From Ammoniphilus resinae (GTDB lineage Bacteria; Bacillota; Bacilli; Aneurinibacillales; RAOX-1), in assembly GCF_017873965.1 (NCBI RefSeq), contig NZ_JAGGKT010000011.1, forward strand, positions 1 through 64,000: a DNA stretch of 64,000 nucleotides. Direction: 5' to 3'. The position numbers and the translations under genes were made by a program. Under the pieces are notes generated by a model. The model ran no database searches. It had not been told where the DNA came from and saw nothing but the letters and a program-made list of their open reading frames with translations. This document shows, in pieces, positions 1 to 7,651 of the stretch (positions are counted from its first letter, which is position 1; every line of letters begins with the position of its first letter).

Positions 1-35
1 TGACGCACTGTCTGTCTGCTAGCGCTTCCGGCCGT

Positions 36-85
36 CGGTGCACACGGGACTTGAACCCGATAAGTATAGTGCGCTGCCAAGCGCA
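36..85 (-). other. tRNA T-arm-like sequence, probably a remnant
   Basis: Read on the minus strand, a 6-bp hairpin (68-85, GTGCGC/GCGCAC) is followed by CGGG-TTCAAGT-CCCG, which has the loop consensus of a tRNA T-arm, and then by TGTGCACC, which could be the 3' side of an acceptor stem. The T-stem is only 4 bp (the fifth pair is T-T), no CCA is encoded, and I find no matching 5' acceptor strand or usable anticodon arm upstream. It lies just downstream of the UGA-containing oxidoreductase gene. It may be a decayed tRNA gene or chance similarity; I do not call a functional tRNA. Confidence 0.25.
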
Positions 86-120
86 CAAAGAGGCTACTTC
101 ACAGCAGCCCCCATTTGATT

Positions 121-831
121 CTATTCTGTCTTATCTGGAATCCGGCAACCTGATTCGTCACAAACTTCCCCTTGGTCGTTCAACACAGTCAATGGTTGTG
201 TTTCCTGCCAAGCTTTTTCTAATGCCTGAAGAAAAACCTCACTTGGTTGTGCCCCAGACACCGCATATTTACGATCGATCACATAAAAAGGTACACCTGT
301 CACTCCGAGATGTGAGGCTTCTTGCTCCTCACCGCGTACTACCATGGCATATTCGTTCCCTTTAAGCATAGTTGCAACTTCCTCGCCATTTAATCCAACC
401 TCTTCGGCCAGCTGGATTAGCGTCTGATGGTCACCGATGTGCTTCGAATCTGTAAAATAAGCACGGAATAACCGCTCTGTCATTTCGTGCATTTTTCCTT
501 TTTCTGCCGCAAATTGCGTTAATCGATGGGCATCAAAAGTATTCGTCATGACTATGGTTTCAAAGTTAAATTCTAATCCTACCATCTGTGCTTGTCTTTC
601 CAAATTCTTTGCAGATTCGATCGCTTGGTTCCGAGTCATCCCGTATTTATTCACCAGTTTTTCAAAATAGTCGCCGTCAACATCTCTTTCTGATGTAGGA
701 TCTAGTTCAAAGCTACGGTATAGGACTTCAACCTGGTCTTTGTGTGCAAAATTATTAAGCGCGGCATCCAGCCGACGATCGCCAATATAGCAAAACGGTC
801 AGGCATAATCGGACCAAATTTCAATTTTCAT
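121..831 (-). CDS. FrnE-like DsbA-family oxidoreductase, selenocysteine-containing (in-frame UGA at codon 11)
   Basis: A 236-residue thioredoxin-fold protein of the DsbA/FrnE family, expected to catalyse thiol-disulfide exchange in the cytoplasm. The reading frame opens at ATG 829-831, preceded at 8 nt by AGAGAGGTG, and reads MKIEIWSDYA, then UGA (799-801), then PFCYIGDRRL. The family normally has C-P-[FW]-C-Y-I-G here, so the UGA sits precisely on the N-terminal, nucleophilic cysteine of CxxC. The frame stays open for a further 225 codons with family-typical content, including the C-terminal CDESGC segment, and total length matches FrnE proteins. A SECIS-like hairpin follows the UGA (757-780). 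Decoding as selenocysteine is the best reading. A nonsense-mutated pseudogene is unlikely because the rest is intact and the neighbour at 1161 shows the same pattern. Conventional callers start at the internal GTG (652-654) and lose the active site. Confidence 0.88.
757..780 (-). promoter_or_regulatory. SECIS-like hairpin of the FrnE-like selenoprotein
   Basis: Counting from the base after UGA 799-801, bases 25-28 (CGGC) pair with 34-37 (GCCG), closing the loop UGGAU (766-770). Below this is a bulged U and two more pairs (CG with CG), then a mismatch, then A-U and G-U. There are 28 nt between the UGA and the apical loop, and a G in the first two loop positions. Both fit what is generally described for bacterial SECIS elements; a bulged U in the stem also occurs in the E. 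coli fdhF element. The loop is shared with the hairpin at 1429-1453. SelB binding is inferred. Confidence 0.7.
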
Positions 832-858
832 TTTATGTACACCTCTCTTTTCCTTTAT

Positions 859-1000
859 CCGGCATTAACGGGCAGTAAGATCCTCTTTTCCAAAACATTT
901 CGGAACGAAAAGAGGACTACTGCCCGTAAATGCCCGATAAGTGCAACTAACCATCAGGGTGGGATGAAGGAAAGCCCCTCCTTCTGATGGAAGTTTTCTT
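859..1000 (+). repeat. Palindromic intergenic element, IS605-type non-autonomous (PATE-like) candidate
   Basis: Two hairpins lie in tandem. A long imperfect stem spans about 869-927 (CGGGCAGTA...CCTCTTTTC against GAAAAGAGG...TACTGCCCG), followed by a second stem, CCATCAG...AAGGA with TCCTT...CTGATGG, at 951-990. The left end directly follows TTTAT (854-858), the kind of target-adjacent motif described for some TnpB-linked IS200/IS605 elements. Composite hairpins of this sort recur between genes in Bacillales. No transposase is present. The element occupies most of the 329-bp gap between the two UGA-containing genes, so promoters of both must lie in or beside it. Confidence 0.45.
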
Positions 1001-1160
1001 TATTGTATCATATGGGGTTTCAAAGCGAAAATTCAGAGTGGCCCCTTCAAAAGAGTTTAAAATCATTCCTTTAAGGAAAAATATGTAGGTCCTTCCTAGT
1101 CTTTCAACCCCAATCATTGTATGATGATGTTAAACACTTACTGATAAAGGAGGCTGTCCC

Positions 1161-1586
1161 TTGGAAGACTATCAATCATTTCTAGAAGGCTTATTTATCT
1201 GCGGCGAAATAGATGTCCCTACTGTCATCGACAAGGAAAAGGCGAATTTCATCGTAGACGTCCGTGCGGAAGCAAAGGAATCTGCTGGAGGTCAAGAGAA
1301 TAGAAGGGTAAATATCCCTCTCGAAGCCAGTAAACCAAATCAGTCGAAAGAGTTAAAGGAAGCTATTGATCAATTGGTCGCCGCTTACAAAAAGGGAGAA
1401 AAGGCTGTTCTCCATTGAAAAGGCGGAGGTGGCCGCGCTGGAAGCGTGGCAGCAGGTGTTTTATTGGCTTTAAACAAGGCAGAATCGATAGATAAAGCAG
1501 AAGCCATGATCCTAAAAATTCGTCCTAAAGCGAAGATCTCGCAGGAGTTAAAAGAGGATTTACAGAGAATATTTCCTGACAAATAA
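1161..1586 (+). CDS. Cys-x5-Arg (DSP/PTP-like) phosphatase with selenocysteine at the active site (in-frame UGA at codon 86)
   Basis: A 141-residue protein of the dual-specificity/protein-tyrosine phosphatase superfamily. It starts at TTG 1161 with an ideal AAAGGAGG seven bases upstream. The frame reads ...KAVLH, UGA (1416-1418), KGGGGRAGSVA, and continues 55 more codons to TAA at 1584-1586. The P-loop signature is H-C-x5-R-[ST/A]-G, and the UGA stands exactly where the nucleophilic cysteine belongs (H-U-K-G-G-G-G-R-A-G). The upstream FIVDVRAEAKE and the downstream helical region resemble short Bacillus phosphatase-like proteins. A strong hairpin with loop UGGAA follows the UGA by 20 nt. A selenolate nucleophile would be unusual for this fold, and I know of no characterised example. 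Substrate is unknown. A plain nonsense mutation would not explain the intact downstream half. Confidence 0.88.
1429..1453 (+). promoter_or_regulatory. SECIS-like hairpin of the phosphatase-like selenoprotein
   Basis: Within the coding region after UGA 1416-1418, GCCGCGC (1432-1438) pairs with GCGUGGC (1444-1450), including one G-U wobble. An optional U-A pair closes the GGA loop, so the apical part reads C-UGGAA-G (loop 1439-1443). Outside a G-A mismatch, two further pairs (U-G, G-C) extend the stem. The loop lies 20 nt after the UGA, inside the usual bacterial SECIS window. The CUGGA apex is identical to that of the FrnE-like gene, which is expected if one SelB reads both. Confidence 0.75.
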
Positions 1587-1644
1587 GAGAAGCTTCTTAT
1601 GCCGAGAGGGATGTAGATTCGAGGAAGTTTATAACTTCCTATGC

Positions 1645-1696
1645 GGAAAGAAAAACGACCCAAGGGGCGGACAACTCTGTGCCACCTCTTTGGGTC
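1645..1696 (-). terminator. Rho-independent terminator of the NlpC/P60 gene
   Basis: On the minus strand GACCCAA pairs with TTGGGTC around a partly paired interior, followed by GTTTTTCTTTCC. It begins five bases after the NlpC/P60 stop codon. The palindrome could also help end the convergent phosphatase transcript. Confidence 0.7.
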
Positions 1697-1701
1697 AAAT
1701 C

Positions 1702-2703
1702 TTACTCTATGTATTGTGCAATTCGATCAGGATTAACGGATACATCTTTGGCAGCAGTGCCGTCATCATCTATCATCCTTTTCCCATAAAGGAAATGAGC
1801 GTTCCACCAGCCCTTGTCAAGGTTGGCGTTCATTTTTGAGTCTGTGACACCGATCCCCTTTTGAAAGGTATGGATAAACTCAATTTCTCCATTATCCTTC
1901 ACTTCTTTTACAATCCCGACATGGCCAATCCGGCGGTAATCATCCTTTTTGTATTTCCTTGCAGTACCTGCGGTAGAAAAGAAAACCAGATCACCCCTGC
2001 GCAATTGATCCCGGCTCAATACGTCGCCACCGTCATAAATGAACTGTGATCGCGAAGTCCTGCGCAGCTTAATGTTATTTTTCCAGAAAACATATTGTGT
2101 AAGGGAAGAGCAATCAAACACATCTGTCCGTCCTGACTTCGCTCCGTATAGGTAATCAACGCCATAGTATTTTTCCGCTAACCGGATCACGGCATCCGCT
2201 TTTTTCTCCCAACCAGGCTTGTCCATTTCATTTTCAGAAATGGGCTCGTTTGGGGTATCATTTTCCTCGGACTCATCGACTGGTCCCGTTGGTTCTTCGA
2301 TAATATCCTTGGTCAGAATCATCGCGTGATGATTACGAGCATCCCATTGAACATCCGCACCAAAAGCCTCAGCTATGTAACGAAGCGGTACATAGGTCCG
2401 GGAATCCATAATCGCAGATTCATATTGTCCTATGCGAAAATATAGATTTTGAGCGTCCTTACTTAGTTTAATCGACTGCTTTGCCTGATTCCAGGCAACT
2501 TTATATCCCAATTCCTCAACAACAAATCGAACAGGAACGATCGTATGATTATTGTCATTCACCCTAGGTGACCCATCTGTAAACAGAACTTGTTCATGAT
2601 CCACGCTAACTGCTATCTCTTTATTTCCCCCTTGTGCATAACCTGCTTCGGCCGGAAGGGCGAGAGACAGACACAGGAGAGGAACAATCCACTTTTTGAA
2701 CAT
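1702..2703 (-). CDS. Secreted NlpC/P60 peptidoglycan hydrolase with copper-amine-oxidase-N-like domain
   Basis: A 333-residue exported cell-wall hydrolase. The start at ATG 2701-2703 is chosen because GGAGGT lies six bases upstream and the protein then opens with a signal peptide (MFKKWIVPLLCLSLALPAEA). Residues about 30-130 resemble the copper amine oxidase N-terminal-like domain found in many Paenibacillaceae wall proteins (paired 'VPVRF'/'VPLRY' segments). After an acidic, proline-containing linker, residues about 170-320 form the NlpC/P60 domain, with catalytic Cys in DCSS, His in GHVGIV and a third polar residue in FIHTF. Such enzymes usually cleave D-gamma-glutamyl-diaminopimelate bonds in peptidoglycan. 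It is a single-gene unit with its own terminator. Confidence 0.88.
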   Translation of the reverse strand: MFKKWIVPLLCLSLALPAEAGYAQGGNKEIAVSVDHEQVLFTDGSPRVNDNNHTIVPVRFVVEELGYKVAWNQAKQSIKLSKDAQNLYFRIGQYESAIMDSRTYVPLRYIAEAFGADVQWDARNHHAMILTKDIIEEPTGPVDESEENDTPNEPISENEMDKPGWEKKADAVIRLAEKYYGVDYLYGAKSGRTDVFDCSSLTQYVFWKNNIKLRRTSRSQFIYDGGDVLSRDQLRRGDLVFFSTAGTARKYKKDDYRRIGHVGIVKEVKDNGEIEFIHTFQKGIGVTDSKMNANLDKGWWNAHFLYGKRMIDDDGTAAKDVSVNPDRIAQYIE

Positions 2704-2820
2704 AACCTTACCTCCGAAAGATGAAATTTGGGGACAATTGGATATATCCACTATAACATCCTTCGGAGGGGGATCACTGGGTTTGACGCCAAATTATACA
2801 TAGGTAAAAGTTACCAGTTA

Positions 2821-4446
2821 TTATCCTACCTGCGAATCCTCTTTTTCGAGAAGCTTATTTAATTGACTTGTTGAATCTATGTAAGACCCAGGAATCGGAA
2901 ACAGATCCGATAATCTCTGAACGTTCCCATTTGCATCATGAAATACGACATGTTCGCGTGTAAACTTCAAAGGAGAATCAATCCCACAAGCTGCAGCGAG
3001 GGCAAATAATCCTTGCCTTACATTTATAATATAATTCATCACACGCCATTGTTTTTCTTCTGGGACTAATGCTTCCTGATATTTCGGGTCTGTCGTCGTT
3101 ACCCCTGCTGGACACTTACCTGTGTGGCATTGCATGGCCATGATACATCCATTCGCAATCATAAAGCCTCGTGCCGAATTCACCGCATCTGCACCGATAG
3201 CGAGGGCAATGGCGATTTTATCCGCTGATATTAACTTACCCGAAGCAAAAATTTTGAACTGATTCCGTATGCCGAATTGATGTGCCTTATCCACTACAGC
3301 TAGCAGGGCGGGATAGAGTGGGAGCCCCATTGAATCTGCCATCGATTTATAGGTTGCGCCAGTCCCCCCTTCGCCACCATCAACGGTAAGAAAATCCGGA
3401 AAGATCTGCAGTTTTCTCATTGTTTCAAAGAAAGCATCTAATTGTGCGGCATGCCCAACCACAATCTTCATTCCAACGGGCTTTCCACCTTCATCTTGCA
3501 AGGTTTTGATAAATTTCAAGGTCTCTTCGGCATTGCTTAAAAAGGGGAAGCGATTCGGTGAATTGATCGTTTGGCCTATTTGTACTTTCCGGATGCTTGC
3601 CACCTTATCTGTTACCTTCGATCCCTCCAGATGGCCCCCACGAATTTTTGCCCCTTGCCCGAACTTTAATTCAAACGCCTTCACATGAGGCTCTCCGGCG
3701 TGTTGTTTAAATTCCTCCAAGGAAAAAATCCCTTCATCATCCCGATAACCAAACAAGCCGGGACCGATTTGTGCCACAACATCTGCACCGCTTTGCAAAT
3801 GTTCAGGGGCAATACCGCCCTCCCCCGTATTGATCCATGACCCCCCAGCCATCCTGCTGCCATTCCCTGTTGAAAGAATATAATGTTCCCCTACCGAACC
3901 ATAGGATGTGGCAGATGCTCCAAAGGGACCACGTAGCTTCCATGGAAATTTCCGCTTCGGACCAACGATAATCGTATCTTCTTCAGGATAGAGCCAACGA
4001 GTGGTTTGATCTTTTTCCAGCGTTTCACGTCGTGTAAACAAACCCTCATGGTCAATTTTGTACTTTGCTGCATGAATTTTCTCCTGATTATCTACTTTCA
4101 ACTCCGCATTTAAGAGTGGAAATAACCCGTTAGCAATATAGTAGCCTGGCTTTTCAAAATCTCTTTTGGAACCGAAGCTAACCAAGTCATTCCGATATTT
4201 AGCAGAAAATACAATCCCTAAGAAGTCTGCTCTAGAAAAAGGTCTGTTTTCGTTATCGCCATCAAACCAATACTGTCTCAACTCTGGTCCCAGCTTTTCT
4301 AGCAAATATCTCATCCACCCTAGATAGGGATGTGCACGAATGATGGAATGCTGCGGTTTTCTTGCTAGTTGACGAAGCCATAGAAGAAAACAAAATGGAC
4401 CGGCAAAAAAAACGACCAAAAGAATAATCAAGATGGTTAACAACAA
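2821..4446 (-). CDS. FMN-binding glutamate synthase family protein (YerD-like)
   Basis: A 541-residue flavoprotein resembling the FMN/synthase domain of glutamate synthase (GltB) without the amidotransferase domain. An N-terminal hydrophobic segment (residues 1-24) suggests membrane anchoring. The (beta/alpha)8 synthase domain includes the glycine-rich TVDGGEGGTGATYKSM stretch and, near the C-terminus, CIMAMQCHTGKCPAGVTTT, which matches the cysteine cluster region of the glutamate synthase FMN domain. Start is TTG 4446 with GGGAGGT ten bases upstream. Related proteins are common in Bacillus; the physiological substrate is not established. It lies 31 bp downstream of the ion-channel gene and may be cotranscribed with it. 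Confidence 0.85.
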   Translation of the reverse strand: MLLTILIILLVVFFAGPFCFLLWLRQLARKPQHSIIRAHPYLGWMRYLLEKLGPELRQYWFDGDNENRPFSRADFLGIVFSAKYRNDLVSFGSKRDFEKPGYYIANGLFPLLNAELKVDNQEKIHAAKYKIDHEGLFTRRETLEKDQTTRWLYPEEDTIIVGPKRKFPWKLRGPFGASATSYGSVGEHYILSTGNGSRMAGGSWINTGEGGIAPEHLQSGADVVAQIGPGLFGYRDDEGIFSLEEFKQHAGEPHVKAFELKFGQGAKIRGGHLEGSKVTDKVASIRKVQIGQTINSPNRFPFLSNAEETLKFIKTLQDEGGKPVGMKIVVGHAAQLDAFFETMRKLQIFPDFLTVDGGEGGTGATYKSMADSMGLPLYPALLAVVDKAHQFGIRNQFKIFASGKLISADKIAIALAIGADAVNSARGFMIANGCIMAMQCHTGKCPAGVTTTDPKYQEALVPEEKQWRVMNYIINVRQGLFALAAACGIDSPLKFTREHVVFHDANGNVQRLSDLFPIPGSYIDSTSQLNKLLEKEDSQVG

Positions 4447-4477
4447 TGGACATGACCTCCCGCTTGAATTTTAGCCA

Positions 4478-5185
4478 TTAAAGACTATCTCTCATTTTCT
4501 TCAGTCTTTCTATCATATAATCATAGTCTAGTTGATCAAGATCAGGATAAGCATCTAGCTTTTGCCTCACATGCTTAAGTTCTTGGGGAAGGTGATCATC
4601 CTTATTGCTCGTAAAAATAGAGGCAACAGTCCCTGTGATCACCCCGATGATCCCAATCCCGGACAACATAAGAACACTTGCAATGACCCTGCCAACAGTC
4701 GTTTGCGGCGCCAAATCACCATAACCCACCGTTGTCATGGTAACGATTGCCCACCAAAGGGCGTCCCCGTAGGAATCGAATTCTGGTTCAATCTCTTTCA
4801 TCGGTAAAGATACGAGGAATAATAGACACATGACTAAAACAACAAGGGTATCAATTTTATATTTTCGCAATAAAAGGTCTAGAAAAGCTGTTCTACGATT
4901 CATGATGATGATTAAGCGGAGGATTCGGAAGACCCTTACAAAACGCGCGGTACGTAAGAATTGGTCCAAAGGAAGAATCGCGATAAAGTCTAAGGGATGT
5001 TCTTTAAAATACCTCCATTTATTGTCGCTTTTGAAGAAGCGGACAGAGTAATCAATAAAAAAGATGGACCAGATAAACCAATCAAAGATTGCACCCTCGT
5101 GTGGCGGGAGTTCCAGAACCAGTGAAAGGATCACAAGTACCGCAAGAATCAATTCATAAATAAGGCCAAAAGATATTTTTTTCAT
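4478..5185 (-). CDS. Voltage-gated potassium channel-like protein
   Basis: A 235-residue integral membrane protein of the six-TM potassium channel superfamily. Hydrophobic segments cover residues about 9-190. An S4-like run with arginines every third residue (RFVRVFRILRLI) is followed by a pore region bearing the potassium selectivity filter TTVGYGD. The cytoplasmic C-terminal tail (EELKHVRQKL...-type, charged) is short and has no RCK/TrkA nucleotide domain. Start ATG 5185 has GAAGGGATGG four bases upstream. It probably conducts potassium across the cytoplasmic membrane. Confidence 0.88.
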   Translation of the reverse strand: MKKISFGLIYELILAVLVILSLVLELPPHEGAIFDWFIWSIFFIDYSVRFFKSDNKWRYFKEHPLDFIAILPLDQFLRTARFVRVFRILRLIIIMNRRTAFLDLLLRKYKIDTLVVLVMCLLFLVSLPMKEIEPEFDSYGDALWWAIVTMTTVGYGDLAPQTTVGRVIASVLMLSGIGIIGVITGTVASIFTSNKDDHLPQELKHVRQKLDAYPDLDQLDYDYMIERLKKMRDSL

Positions 5186-5249
5186 ATAACCATCCCTTCA
5201 CCACCCCATTTTATTACGTATACTAACCTATATTTTACCATAACAATTA

Positions 5250-5297
5250 GGGAACAAAAGAAATAGACCTTCTTCCATGACCGGATAAGGCCTATTT
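5250..5297 (-). terminator. Terminator of the cfa-like gene
   Basis: On the minus strand AAATAG-CCTT pairs with AAGG-CTATTT, with one G/T mismatch, followed by CTTTTGTT. It sits just after the stop of the methyltransferase gene. Confidence 0.65.
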
Positions 5298-5304
5298 CTG
5301 CTCC

Positions 5305-6471
5305 TTAAGAATATAAGAAATCCCTAGTAAGCTCCAGTTCATTGTTTACCCCTTTGGAAAATAAAAACTGGTGTATATTCAGTCCGCCATTTCTAAAGAA
5401 AGCGGCGCTCGATTGCAAATATAATCTCCACATCCTGACAAAGCGCTGATCATACATTTGCTCGACCTTTTCCACCTGCTGTTCAAAGCGCTCAGCCCAA
5501 TGATCTAGAGTTTTCGCATAATGAAGCCGCAAGCTTTCTACATCCAGGAGATGAAAGTCATAATCGGGTAATAACATGACGATCTCACGCAAAGATGGAA
5601 TATATCCCCCAGGAAAGATATTTTTTTCAATCCACGGATCAACAGGGACCTCTGTCTGGTGTGTAATGGTATGAAGTAAAACTAATCCTTTTTCCCCAAG
5701 CAACTCGTGCACCGTTTTCATAAATATTGGATAGTGGGCCTTGCCCACGTGTTCAAACATTCCCACACTTGCAATCTTGTCATACGAATATCCTTTACGA
5801 GCCAACTCCGTATAATCCATGAGCGCTACGTCCACTTGCCCCTCTAGGCCGAGTGATCGAATTCGTTCTTTTGTTTTCCTATACTGTTCCTCACTAATAG
5901 TCACACCGAAGGATTTCACCCCGTATTGCTGCGCAGCTCTTAGAATAAGCCATCCCCAACCGCTGCCAATATCCAGCAACCTTTCACCCTTTTTTAATTG
6001 GAGTTTCTTCAACACATGGTCAATTTTTTGCAGTTGCGCCTGGTGCAGGGAATCCTTGGGTGATTTGAAGTAGGCACAGGAATAACTCATCGTTTCGTCC
6101 AACCACAGGCTATAGAATTCATTCCCAATATCATAGTGATGTTGAATATTTTCTTTCCGTTTACCAAGGGAAGTCAGTTTTGGTAAAAAGGACAAGCTTT
6201 TCGTCCAAAGCATCTCTTTATTCGATATCGCTAATGAGATCACATCTTCAATCTTCCCTTCAATCTCAATAGAGCCATTCATATATGCATCTCCAAAGGT
6301 AAGGGTTTTCTCCTTTAAGAAGCCTGCAATCGAAATCTTTTCATTGAATATAATCGTAACGTTAGGCTCCCCATCCCCATATATTTCAGATGTTCCGTCC
6401 CAATAACGAATTTGAAAAGCATGCCGCGGACTCAACCCTTGAAAAAAACGTTCAAGCATATACTTTTGCAT
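5305..6471 (-). CDS. cfa: Cyclopropane-fatty-acyl-phospholipid synthase family methyltransferase
   Basis: A 388-residue SAM-dependent methyltransferase of the CFA synthase family, which transfers a methylene group to double bonds of membrane phospholipid acyl chains. The SAM-binding motif is LLDIGSGWGW (about residue 165), followed by VGMFEHVG and the family segment LHTITHQ. The N-terminal 100 residues form the usual lipid-binding extension. The start ATG 6469-6471 is preferred to the upstream GTG because AAAGGTGG lies five bases before it and overlaps that GTG. It is transcribed divergently from the YitT gene across 240 bp with no feature I recognise. The exact modification (cyclopropane or methyl) cannot be read from sequence. 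Confidence 0.85.
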   Translation of the reverse strand: MQKYMLERFFQGLSPRHAFQIRYWDGTSEIYGDGEPNVTIIFNEKISIAGFLKEKTLTFGDAYMNGSIEIEGKIEDVISLAISNKEMLWTKSLSFLPKLTSLGKRKENIQHHYDIGNEFYSLWLDETMSYSCAYFKSPKDSLHQAQLQKIDHVLKKLQLKKGERLLDIGSGWGWLILRAAQQYGVKSFGVTISEEQYRKTKERIRSLGLEGQVDVALMDYTELARKGYSYDKIASVGMFEHVGKAHYPIFMKTVHELLGEKGLVLLHTITHQTEVPVDPWIEKNIFPGGYIPSLREIVMLLPDYDFHLLDVESLRLHYAKTLDHWAERFEQQVEKVEQMYDQRFVRMWRLYLQSSAAFFRNGGLNIHQFLFSKGVNNELELTRDFLYS

Positions 6472-6713
6472 ACAAACCACCTTTAAGCTTACAGAATACT
6501 TTTTCTTCTTAGATTATGAAACGAATGAAACGGAAATGCAAAATTTTTCCAAACATAGGGATAAGCAATGTAAAGTTAATATTGATTTTAGTAACAGATC
6601 CATCTATATTAAATACTTAGCGACAATTTGCAGCGATCTGCTGGGATTGGAAAGGGGAAACACTTCGTGAACGGTTTACATTTCATGAAAAATAAAAGGG
6701 ATGGGAAAATCCT

Positions 6714-7556
6714 ATGAAGAATCAAGGTAAATTACGTATGGTCATTGAGATATTCGGAGTTATCTTCGGAAGCTTACTCTTTTCCTTAGGTTCAAACACT
6801 TTGTTGATTCCTTCAAACCTGCTTGCGGGCGGAATCACTGGGGTATGTATGTTGTTTTATCATATTTTCGGTTGGTCCGTAGGGACACAATATTTCCTTT
6901 ACAACATCCCGCTTTTGATTTTAGGTTATATCCATTTAGGTCGGAAATTTATCATCTACACAATTCTTGCTGTATCTTCTGATACCATGTTCCTGCACCT
7001 CCTTCCGATTCGTCTCATGTGGACAGATAATATCATTCTCAATTCCATTTTTGGTGCGGTGGCAACAGGTGTCGGAGGAGCCCTAATGCTTCGGGCTGGC
7101 GGGTCAAATGGCGGTTTGGATGTATTGGGAAGGGTCATTGCCAAGCACCGAAATATTTCCATTGCCAAGTTTGGCCTGATCGTCAATGTCGTTATTGTAG
7201 CAGTATCTGCTGTATTCTTTGATGTTCAATCGGCGATGTTTACTGTTCTTTCTATATATGTTGGCGCAAAAACTTACGAATCGCTGCTAAACATTGCGGA
7301 AAGAAGTTCGGTTATCATCGTAACAGACAAAGGCCGTGAGGTATCAGAAGCACTCAATCATTCCTTACATCGAGGGGTTACTTCCTGGGAAGCCTTGGGC
7401 GCTTACTCAAATGCAGAAAAAAAGGTTATTCTCTGTATTATTGTGAATATTCAATGGTCGGAGCTATATGAAACCGTCCATCGAATCGACCCGCAAGCTT
7501 TTATCACAGCGTTGCCAGCACATAAAGTTGTGGGGAATTTTAAAAATACATGGTAG
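6714..7556 (+). CDS. YitT family membrane protein
   Basis: A 280-residue protein with about five N-terminal membrane helices (DUF161 repeats) and a C-terminal cytoplasmic DUF2179 domain beginning near residue 200 (SSVIIVTDKGREVSEAL). The family is widespread in Bacillales and its function is unknown. An imperfect AAGGGATGGG ribosome site lies before the ATG. A strong terminator follows at 7609. A paralogue lies at 54140. Confidence 0.85.
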   Translation: MKNQGKLRMVIEIFGVIFGSLLFSLGSNTLLIPSNLLAGGITGVCMLFYHIFGWSVGTQYFLYNIPLLILGYIHLGRKFIIYTILAVSSDTMFLHLLPIRLMWTDNIILNSIFGAVATGVGGALMLRAGGSNGGLDVLGRVIAKHRNISIAKFGLIVNVVIVAVSAVFFDVQSAMFTVLSIYVGAKTYESLLNIAERSSVIIVTDKGREVSEALNHSLHRGVTSWEALGAYSNAEKKVILCIIVNIQWSELYETVHRIDPQAFITALPAHKVVGNFKNTW

Positions 7557-7608
7557 AGGGTATAGGATAAGAATATCTTTCCGCTAACCACTGATCAAAT
7601 AAGAAACA

Positions 7609-7646
7609 AAATCCATAACGGAAAAGTTCTCCGTTATGGATTTTTT
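7609..7646 (+). terminator. Terminator after the YitT gene
   Basis: AAATCCATAACGGA pairs with TCCGTTATGGATTT and is followed by T residues. The stem is flanked by A and T tracts, so it can serve the convergent gene at 7652 as well. Confidence 0.85.
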
Positions 7647-7651
7647 GTAAT

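Noticed and set aside
121-654. Gene start at the internal GTG (codon 60 of the full frame)
   Set aside because: No ribosome site, and it discards the conserved MKIEIWSD...PFCYIG start; the UGA-containing full-length frame explains the sequence better.
742-987. 81-residue plus-strand frame
   Set aside because: It crosses the SECIS region and the palindromic element and has no ribosome site; antisense artefact.
1161-1418. An 85-residue protein ending at UGA 1416-1418
   Set aside because: The frame continues with the rest of the phosphatase P-loop and C-terminal half; ending at His just before the catalytic residue makes no biological sense.
121-1586. Genome-wide reassignment of UGA to an amino acid
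   Set aside because: Several genes in the window end in UGA as a normal stop (for example at 29781-29783 and 54983-54985).
6481-6713. Riboswitch or small RNA between the cfa-like and YitT genes
   Set aside because: No convincing conserved aptamer or terminator/antiterminator structure; only AT-rich promoter-like sequence.
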